From the NCBI RefSeq assembly GCF_001510665.1, contig NZ_LMTI01000006.1, forward strand, positions 149,844 to 213,843: a stretch of 64,000 bases of DNA, read 5' to 3'. The notes beneath the pieces are model-generated. The model was not told the origin of the DNA and did not search any database. It saw only the letters and a list, made by a program, of their open reading frames with translations. Below, piece after piece: positions 58,339 to 64,000 of this stretch. Origin of the DNA: Bacillus sp. FJAT-27445. Its GTDB lineage: Bacteria; Bacillota; Bacilli; Bacillales; Cytobacillaceae. The translations under genes were made by a program, and so were the position numbers. The first letter of the stretch is position 1, and each line of letters opens with the position of its first letter.

Positions 58339-59079
58339 ATGAAGAAATGGGGGCGTTGGCCAATTTTCAAAAAAGCGGTTGTAAACGGGTTGACAGTGCT
58401 AGTTTTCGTTTTGGGGCTTTTCGGGCCATTCAGCCATACTGAGGCTGAAGCGGCTGGGCAGACGGGTGTTGTGGAGATCAAGAGCGGCATGCTGAATGTG
58501 AGGAGCGGGCCGGGGCTTGCTTACAAGAAGATTGGGGCCTTGAAAAACAAGGCGAGCGTGCCTGTTTCCTCGGTGAAGAACGGCTGGGTGCAAATTAAAT
58601 ACGGGAAGCGGACCGGCTATGTGTCCGACGATTATGTGCGCATTTACCTCCCGATGTCCGAGGCGGAAGCACGGAAGATTGCCGACAGGGCGGACGATGT
58701 CCAGCGGGTTTCGTGGGAGAAAAGCTACACGAAAGCGCAGGTTTACGCAATTATGGAGCAGGCGTTCACCCGTGGTTTTGTGGATCGGTATTTTAAGCAG
58801 CAGTTCAGGACGGATGGGAAGGATAGCAGCGGGAATCAGCTGTACCATGTGATTGAGACGGAGATTTGGGGCCTGGCGCTGTACCCGCTCGACTGGGAGC
58901 TGAAGTACGAGCCAAAGAAGCCGGCGGTTGAGCGCTACCAGAAGGATGGTACGGAGTATTTGTTTATTTCGCAATACCATCTCGATGAAATGAGCGGCAA
59001 CCAAACGACGACGATCTGTTTTGTGAAAAATAAAGAGGGTTGGCTTGTGTATGATCATTTGGTCGTTTTTGAAAAGTAG
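58339..59079 (+). CDS. Secreted SH3b-domain protein
   Basis: The 246-residue protein has an export signal (VNGLTVLVFVLGLFGPFSHTEAEA) and one bacterial SH3 domain (about 44-95: VVEIKSGMLNVRSGPGLAYKKIG, VKNGWVQIKYGKRTGYVSDDYV). SH3b domains usually anchor proteins to peptidoglycan. The C-terminal half (about 105-246) is not recognised. The first ten codons (GRWPIFKK) overlap a family C motif. GGGGGG precedes the ATG. It lies in a wall-related neighbourhood. Confidence 0.82.
   Translation: MKKWGRWPIFKKAVVNGLTVLVFVLGLFGPFSHTEAEAAGQTGVVEIKSGMLNVRSGPGLAYKKIGALKNKASVPVSSVKNGWVQIKYGKRTGYVSDDYVRIYLPMSEAEARKIADRADDVQRVSWEKSYTKAQVYAIMEQAFTRGFVDRYFKQQFRTDGKDSSGNQLYHVIETEIWGLALYPLDWELKYEPKKPAVERYQKDGTEYLFISQYHLDEMSGNQTTTICFVKNKEGWLVYDHLVVFEK
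58355..58374 (+). repeat. Family C motif within the SH3b gene start
   Basis: GTTGGCCAATTTTCAAAAAA in plus orientation encodes WPIFKK in the signal region. Confidence 0.7.
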
Positions 59080-59117
59080 GCTTGGGAAAAGGGGAAGGGA
59101 TTTGGCCTATTGGAGCT

Positions 59118-59307
59118 GGAGTTATAAAAAGAAATTTCTTTGGAACTTAATTCAGGTTCCTATTTTACTTGCTATCATTCTATTTATCTTTTTAAGGGAG
59201 AAGGCTCCTCCTTTTTATCTGTGCTGATGGTTACCTGGGTGGCAGTCGCTTTTTCAACATTGCTTTATACATTTTATAGATGGAAAAAAGAGAGGGCATC
59301 TATATAA
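59118..59307 (+). pseudogene. Frameshifted two-helix membrane protein remnant
   Basis: One frame reads NLIQVPILLAIILFIFLRE (to about 59200). The next frame continues with SVLMVTWVAVAFSTLLYTFY and the basic end RWKKERASI before a stop at 59305. Together they look like one small two-helix protein broken by a one-base shift near 59200. No start codon with a clear site is seen. Between this and 59457 nothing else is recognised. Confidence 0.45.
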
Positions 59308-59456
59308 ATTGGCGGGCGGACCTGGTGGCAGGGCTGCTCTTTTTTGTGCGATGAGATTGATTTATTTTAAGAGATAGAGTGGGTTTATTTTCCTATAGTG
59401 GAACGGACTGGAGTTGTGCAATGATACGAACATGTACAGGATTAGGAGGTTCACCG

Positions 59457-59912
59457 ATGATTCAGGAGATGATTGACCTTGCAGTGGGGAACTTCCCGAA
59501 GCTGGCCAAAGCCTATGAAAAGAGGCTTGGGCAGGGGTTTACCGCAACACATATTTACACTCAAAGCATGAATATAGAGCCCGGTGTTGACTTGACTGCT
59601 ATTGAATTGACAATGAAAAATGGGGCGGGGGAATCTATTCTATTAACCTACACGTATTCAAAAGATTTTCTTGATATGATTTTTGAAAGGGAGCTCCCCG
59701 AGCATCAGCAAAAAAATGACTCGAATCTTTTGTTAAGCGGAAGGCAGATCAACGAAAAGGAATTTAAAAGGAAGATTCTTCGCGGGTATGACCCTACAGA
59801 AGTCGATGCGCTTATGGATTTGATTATGAAAGATTATTTTTATATGGAGAGCGTGTTAATAAAGGAAAATCAGATTTTAAAAGAGGATATTGAGAAGCTG
59901 CGGGGGAAGTAA
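59457..59912 (+). CDS. DivIVA/GpsB-like domain protein with unknown N-terminal domain
   Basis: The 151-residue protein ends in a DivIVA/GpsB lipid-binding-type segment (about 98-150): INEKEFKRKILRGYDPTEVD and LMDLIMKDYFYMESVLIKEN then ILKEDIEKLRGK, matching GpsB FKxxLRGYKxxDVDxFLDxIIKDY and its coiled coil. The first 90 residues (MIQEMIDLAVGNFPKLAKAYEK, YTQSMNIEPGVDLTAIELTM) match no domain I know. DivIVA domains sit at curved membranes and division sites. ATG follows AGGAGG seven bases upstream. Unusual order: in DivIVA and GpsB this domain is N-terminal. Confidence 0.7.
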   Translation: MIQEMIDLAVGNFPKLAKAYEKRLGQGFTATHIYTQSMNIEPGVDLTAIELTMKNGAGESILLTYTYSKDFLDMIFERELPEHQQKNDSNLLLSGRQINEKEFKRKILRGYDPTEVDALMDLIMKDYFYMESVLIKENQILKEDIEKLRGK

Positions 59913-60003
59913 GCAGTGGATAGGGATTTGGAATTTCTGGTATTTTTAGGTATGATAGATTAAAAGATAGTTTATGAGACTAAAAGATTGGAGCAGTGAC
60001 GAG

Positions 60004-61251
60004 TTGAAAACGATTTTGAAAGCCGCAGTCCTGACACTACTTGCCCTTGGATTGTATCACGGAAATGCTTCCGCAGCTGAGCAGCCGGGATTGGTCTCGA
60101 AGTGCGCGAAGTTTGGCGCGTTGAAGCCGAATGAGAACCCGTCCTTCCAACACGCGAACTGCCTGCTGACGAGCGCGGCGATTGCATACGACGTCCCGCC
60201 TGAAGTGGTGAAGGGAGTCGCAATCCAGGAGAACGGAAAATGGGAGCAGTTTGATTCGAACGGAGAGCCGGTCATTTCATGGGATGGCGGAATCGGCATT
60301 ATGCAGATTACGAACAAGTCTGATTTGAACCAGGAGAGCTTGAAAAACGATGTGTATTACAATATTGAATCAGGTGTAAAAATCCTCGCATCTATGTACA
60401 ACAGGACGGACCTTCCGAAAATCACGAACACCACTCGGCGTGACATCGAAAGCTGGTATTTCGCGGTCATGGCCTATAATGGGACAAAGCCAGTAAACAG
60501 CCCGATTGTTAAGGCGACAGGTGCGCCGAATCTAGATGCGTACCAGGAGAAGGTGTTCAGGAATATTGAAAACGACAGCCTGCTTAACGGCGGTAAGTTG
60601 GTGAAGCCAAAGTTCGAGCCGAGCGATTTTGACTACAATCCTGATAGTCCGGCGAATATTAAGTTCCCGACAATGGCCTATAAGATTGACGGGACGGTAC
60701 ATCCATCTGCTTATTTTTATAATAAAGGGGATAAGGTTGCGACGACCATTGACGAAGCGGTTTTGAGGTCAGGGCCGAGCAAAAGTTTCCCGGTGGTAAA
60801 AAAGCCTGGGAAATTCTCAACGCTGACGGTTACAGGGGATTTCGTGTACGATACTTCAGCAAACCGGAACCAGTTCGTCTGGATTCCTGTGATGACCTTG
60901 GATAAAAAAGTGGGGTACATCTCATCCGCGTACGTGACGAAGCCTGTGTGCACGCCATGTTTGCAGTACCACAAGGGCCAGAAAATTTACTGGGACAAGT
61001 ATAAGTGGGAACTAGTACCGGGGCTACTTGGCCGTCTGACCATCCTTGAGGATACGCCTCTTTTGTCCAATGACGGCAAGTTTGTGAGGACGCTGAAAAA
61101 AGGCGAAGTGTATCGGATTTATGGCTTTAAAAAAGACGAACTCCGGGTCGGCGCCGGGCAGTTCGTCAAGCGCGACCCGAAAAAAGTAAACTACGAAACA
61201 CCAAGCAAAGCACGGCTCGACGCCGTCAAATGCATCGCGAATTTTTATTGA
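60004..61251 (+). CDS. Secreted lytic transglycosylase (SLT-like) with SH3-type C-terminus
   Basis: The 415-residue protein has a signal peptide (AAVLTLLALGLYHGNASA) and an SLT-like lysozyme-fold domain: PPEVVKGVAIQENGKWEQF with the catalytic glutamate (about 74), GGIGIMQITN (about 95) and WYFAVMAYNGTKP. Two SH3-like regions follow (about 245-310, VLRSGPSKSFP; about 330-400). It would cleave peptidoglycan outside the cell. TTG at 60004 follows GGAG ten bases upstream; an ATG at 59974 is in frame but has no site and adds polar residues. Terminator at 61263. Confidence 0.82.
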   Translation: MKTILKAAVLTLLALGLYHGNASAAEQPGLVSKCAKFGALKPNENPSFQHANCLLTSAAIAYDVPPEVVKGVAIQENGKWEQFDSNGEPVISWDGGIGIMQITNKSDLNQESLKNDVYYNIESGVKILASMYNRTDLPKITNTTRRDIESWYFAVMAYNGTKPVNSPIVKATGAPNLDAYQEKVFRNIENDSLLNGGKLVKPKFEPSDFDYNPDSPANIKFPTMAYKIDGTVHPSAYFYNKGDKVATTIDEAVLRSGPSKSFPVVKKPGKFSTLTVTGDFVYDTSANRNQFVWIPVMTLDKKVGYISSAYVTKPVCTPCLQYHKGQKIYWDKYKWELVPGLLGRLTILEDTPLLSNDGKFVRTLKKGEVYRIYGFKKDELRVGAGQFVKRDPKKVNYETPSKARLDAVKCIANFY

Positions 61252-61262
61252 TTTCGGCTAGG

Positions 61263-61294
61263 GGCGGACAGCTTACACTGTCCGCCTCTTTTTT
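61263..61294 (+). terminator. Terminator of the transglycosylase gene
   Basis: GGCGGACAG / CTGTCCGCC with TCTTTTTT tail, 12 bases after the stop. Confidence 0.92.
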
Positions 61295-61302
61295 GGGGGG
61301 AA

Positions 61303-61341
61303 AATGCGAACAGTGCCTGTCACTACCCGAATTTTGTCGAA
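61303..61341 (+). repeat. Family D repeat, copy 4
   Basis: ATGCGAACAGTGCCTGTCAC then TACCCGAATTTTGTC. Confidence 0.8.
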
Positions 61342-61379
61342 AATCGGTGAGGGGATCTGGCACTGAATCGGAATCTTAT

Positions 61380-62303
61380 TTATAATTCGAGGTGTTGTTT
61401 CAATTCCACTTGAACGCGCTGTTTTTCTTCGTCCGGGACGAGGTAGTAGTAGATGGCGTTGATTTTTGTTCCCGTTCCGTTTAGTTCGATTTGCTGGATG
61501 GTTTTTGCGGCAGCTTTGTAGTCTTTGGCGACGCCAACCATCTGGTCGAAGGTAAGATTCGTTTTTACCGACCGGCCCAATTCAGCGAAAATTTTATCAA
61601 AATTGGTGAGCGATGAGATAGACGCTCCCTTATCCAAAACAGCCTTGATAATGGCACGCTGCCTTTCCTGCCGTCCGAAATCCCCCCGCGGGTCCTCATA
61701 GCGCATCCTCGCGTAGTTCAACGCCGATTCGCCGTCGAGCGTGATTTCCCCTTTTGGAAATTGGTCCTCGCCATACGAGAAGGGAAATGGATTTGTGACA
61801 CTGACACCGCCAACCGCATCCACCAGCCCGCTGAATCCTTCCATATTCACTTTTACATAATAATCAATCGGTATATCGAGAAAACGTTCAACCGTTTCCA
61901 TTGCCATCTCGACCCCGCCAAATGCATAGGCGTGGTTGATTTTGTCCTCGGAGCCCCGCCCGGCAATCACGGTCCGTGTATCTCTTGGAATACTGACCAT
62001 TTTTACAGAGCCGAGGTTGGGGTTCACGGTCAGCACAATCATACTGTCGGTCCGGCCGCGGTCTCCCTCGCGCTCGTCGACTCCAAGCAGGAGAACGGAA
62101 ATGGGCTGCTGCTTCTCCAACGTAATCTGCTCGACCCGCTTCGGCGATTTCACGCGTTCAATCGGCGCATGCATCGTATCGGCAGCCTTTGATAAGGAGC
62201 TGTAAACCGTAAAGGCATAGCCCCCTCCTGCCAGGAAAAGGGCGATCAGGGCTGTGAGGGAAATGATCAGCAACCGTTTCTTTTTCGTCCCCGCCATTTT
62301 CAT
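61380..62303 (-). CDS. LytR-CpsA-Psr (LCP) family protein (TagU-like)
   Basis: The 307-residue protein has one N-terminal membrane helix (LIISLTALIALFLAGGGYAF) and an LCP domain with the conserved arginines and acidic site: ISVLLLGVDEREGDRGRTDSMIV, MVSIPRDTRTVI, KINHAYAFGGVEM and EDPRGDFGRQERQRAII. LCP enzymes transfer wall teichoic acid or other anionic polymers to peptidoglycan outside the cell. ATG at 62303 (the second of two close starts) has GAAGG upstream. Near galE, which fits surface-polymer work. Which polymer is attached is unknown. Confidence 0.92.
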   Translation of the reverse strand: MKMAGTKKKRLLIISLTALIALFLAGGGYAFTVYSSLSKAADTMHAPIERVKSPKRVEQITLEKQQPISVLLLGVDEREGDRGRTDSMIVLTVNPNLGSVKMVSIPRDTRTVIAGRGSEDKINHAYAFGGVEMAMETVERFLDIPIDYYVKVNMEGFSGLVDAVGGVSVTNPFPFSYGEDQFPKGEITLDGESALNYARMRYEDPRGDFGRQERQRAIIKAVLDKGASISSLTNFDKIFAELGRSVKTNLTFDQMVGVAKDYKAAAKTIQQIELNGTGTKINAIYYYLVPDEEKQRVQVELKQHLEL

Positions 62304-62500
62304 CAGTCCTTCAGACATTTTCAGCCATATTGATAGCTGTACTGATAAAGTTTATTGCGCTGCGGCCCGTGCTATGATTCCCACCGTGAAAATAAGTCAC
62401 TGTGGAAAAGTGGGATTCTTTTACAAAGCAGGCCGGTTTATAAGAATGGCCCTGTTTCCGCCTGAATATACTTAGGTAGTTTGTTTTTGGGGGGAATTCG

Positions 62501-63520
62501 GTGGCTATTTTGGTTACAGGCGGGGCAGGATTTATCGGGAGCCATACATGCGTGGAGTTGCTGGAAGCCGGCTACGAACTCGTGATTGTCGACAATTTTT
62601 CAAACAGCAAGCCGGAAGTTTTGAAAAGAATTCGCGAGATTAGTGGGAAGGAGTTTGTGTTTTATGAGGCGGACCTCACAGAGCCGGGGCAGCTGGAGGA
62701 AGTGTTTCTGAGCCATCCGGTCGAAGCGGTCATCCATTTTGCCGGGTTAAAAGCGGTCGGCGAATCCGTTCGGGCGCCGCTTCATTATTATCAAAACAAT
62801 GTTTCTGGCACTTTGAACCTCTTGTCATTTATGGAAAAGTACAGGGTGAAGAGTCTTGTTTTCAGCTCATCTGCTACCGTTTACGGTGATCCGGAAAGGG
62901 TCCCCATCTTTGAGGAATCCAGGCTGCAGGCCGTGAATCCATACGGAAGGTCAAAGCTGATGGTTGAAAGGATTTTGCAAGATTTGTATGCGGCCGATCA
63001 GGAGTGGAGCATTGCGCTGCTGCGTTACTTCAATCCAGTCGGGGCGCATCCAAGCGGTTTGATTGGGGAGGACCCAAATAGCTCCGTGCCGGCAAACTTG
63101 ATGCCGTATATCAGCAGGGTCGCAGCCGGAAGATTGGAAGAGGTCGAGGTGTTTGGCAACGACTACCCGACAGCCGATGGCACTGGCATCAGGGATTATA
63201 TCCACGTTGTTGATTTGGCGCGGGGACACTTGAAGGCATTGGAGAAAGTCATGTCCTCCCCCGGAGTGGAAGCATATAATCTTGGAACGGGGAGGGGGTA
63301 CAGCGTCTTGGAACTGGTCGCCGCTTTCGAAAAGGCTTCAGGCAGGCGGATACCGTATCGGATTGTCGACCGCCGACATGGCGACGCAGCCATATGCTAT
63401 GCGGACCCGTCAAAGGCGGAATGGGAACTTGGCTGGACCGCCGCTCGGGGAATCGAGGAAATGTGCGGGGATGCATGGAAGTGGCAGATGCTGAATCCGG
63501 ATGGATACGGGAGCGAGTGA
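62501..63520 (+). CDS. galE: UDP-glucose 4-epimerase
   Basis: The 339-residue protein interconverts UDP-glucose and UDP-galactose. It has the Rossmann motif LVTGGAGFIGSHTCVELLE (residues 4-22), the catalytic S in FSSSATVYGDPE and the YxxxK motif in NPYGRSKLM (about 150), with RYFNPVGAHPSGLIGEDP and DYIHVVDLARGHL as family features. GTG start after GGGGGG. It supplies UDP-galactose for surface sugars or galactose catabolism. Terminator at 63535. Confidence 0.95.
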   Translation: MAILVTGGAGFIGSHTCVELLEAGYELVIVDNFSNSKPEVLKRIREISGKEFVFYEADLTEPGQLEEVFLSHPVEAVIHFAGLKAVGESVRAPLHYYQNNVSGTLNLLSFMEKYRVKSLVFSSSATVYGDPERVPIFEESRLQAVNPYGRSKLMVERILQDLYAADQEWSIALLRYFNPVGAHPSGLIGEDPNSSVPANLMPYISRVAAGRLEEVEVFGNDYPTADGTGIRDYIHVVDLARGHLKALEKVMSSPGVEAYNLGTGRGYSVLELVAAFEKASGRRIPYRIVDRRHGDAAICYADPSKAEWELGWTAARGIEEMCGDAWKWQMLNPDGYGSE

Positions 63521-63534
63521 TTTTTTATGAAGGG

Positions 63535-63567
63535 CGGCGCATGGACGGGTTCATGCGCTGTTTTTAA
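63535..63567 (+). terminator. Terminator of galE
   Basis: GGCGCATG / CATGCGCTG with TTTTT tail. Confidence 0.8.
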
Positions 63568-63742
63568 TTCCATTAAAACCCCCCCGCTTTTTTGGTAAAA
63601 TATCCCCTGAAATCTTATGGAATTTTTAGCGGCAGACTGAAACATCCTGTGTTATACTGTTAAAATAATTTTTAAAATTCACTTAACTGTCAATTGTGGC
63701 CTATTTTACAATAATAAATTTCCATATTAAGGAGAGTTACAT

Positions 63743-64000
63743 ATGAAGATTACCCCATCGACGGTATTGGAAAAGCTGCCATCAGGAATTTTTCTTGACC
63801 TTGCGAACCGCAAGCAGGAGCTCCTGAAACAGGGAATTGATGTTATTGACCTAAGTGTAGGAAGCCCTGATTTGCCGCCTTCCCCGCTAGTCACAGAGAC
63901 GATTGCGAAGTACAGCAGCGACCCGCTGAATTATGGCTACACGCTGAAGGGGACTGCGGAATTCAGTGAGGCTGTGAGTTATTTTTACAAGAAGCGCTAT
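63743..64000 (+). CDS. PLP-dependent aminotransferase (partial, N-terminal)
   Basis: The frame is open to the window edge (86 codons) and begins MKITPSTVLEKLPSGIFLDL, followed by LLKQGIDVIDLSVGSPDLPP and the tyrosine-containing NYGYTLKGTAEFSEAVS. This matches the start of class I/II aminotransferases of the LL-diaminopimelate or aspartate type. Substrate cannot be told from this part. AAGGAGAG sits nine bases before the ATG. A gap of 200 bases from galE suggests its own promoter. Confidence 0.85.
   Translation, partial: MKITPSTVLEKLPSGIFLDLANRKQELLKQGIDVIDLSVGSPDLPPSPLVTETIAKYSSDPLNYGYTLKGTAEFSEAVSYFYKKRY

Overview
The window looks like chromosomal DNA of a spore-forming member of the Bacillaceae (Bacillus sensu lato). 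Supporting this are GGAGG ribosome binding sites with many TTG and GTG starts, a phoX gene beside a TatAd/TatCd-like pair, an OpuA glycine betaine transporter, a LysM-GH18 spore-type hydrolase, a sporulenol/hopene cyclase, comK, a YppC (DUF2515) homologue, a YvbH homologue and a T-box-controlled proC. I see no rRNA, tRNA or CRISPR array, and no phage structural genes.

Layout. 1-5.5 kb: a 52-bp tandem repeat array, a sorbosone-dehydrogenase-like gene, tatA-tatC and divergent phoX. 5.6-15.1 kb: yvbH, hisJ, a PTS EIIC-like transporter, a P-type cation ATPase behind a yybP-ykoY-type (manganese) riboswitch, and the opuA operon. 15.2-19.8 kb: a second 52-bp array, a LysM-GH18 hydrolase, yjbQ and a TnpB-only IS605-type element with a long 3' non-coding tail. 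19.9-31.5 kb: an accessory region with an EamA exporter, two orphan genes, DUF2642, comK, an HNH-nuclease toxin-like gene with a membrane-anchored partner (and a decayed copy of the partner), a DUF3298 remnant, a transglutaminase-like protein, GNAT, DinB and a secreted metalloprotease. 31.8-37.1 kb: an AT-rich, all-plus-strand run of small unrelated genes (VOC, GNAT, GyrI-like, HExxH protease, NUDIX, GNAT). Most are separated by one recurring terminator-like module, so the run resembles a cassette array. 37.2-42 kb: a GntP transporter, a four-carbon acid-sugar kinase and a beta-hydroxyacid dehydrogenase, with a divergent GntR regulator, a cre site and twin TTGTATACAA operators. 42.2-50.1 kb: surface and secreted proteins, including an SbsC-like protein, an M28 aminopeptidase and an operon of three secreted coiled-coil proteins plus a signal peptidase, then yppC. 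50.2-64 kb: sqhC, a REP-associated transposase (RAYT), a BLMT-like protein, proC with a proline T-box, a TcaA-like lipoprotein, two SH3 or transglycosylase wall proteins, a DivIVA-domain protein, an LCP ligase, galE and the start of an aminotransferase.

The most striking feature is the number of dispersed intergenic repeat families. Family B (core GAAGCAGGGGACGTATCC, often palindromic) occurs at about 19 loci. In at least 12 of them it starts at or within a few bases of a stop codon, and the RAYT gene at 52.6-53.4 kb is flanked by two copies. I read this as a Gram-positive REP/RAYT system. Family C pairs a hairpin whose lower stem covaries with a downstream TGGGCCAATTTTTCC motif, always on the plus strand. 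Families A (52-bp arrays), D (CAGTGCCTGTCACTCCCCG) and E (GGGACGGTT terminators) are further classes. Functions are inferred from recognisable motifs; nothing was searched or computed.
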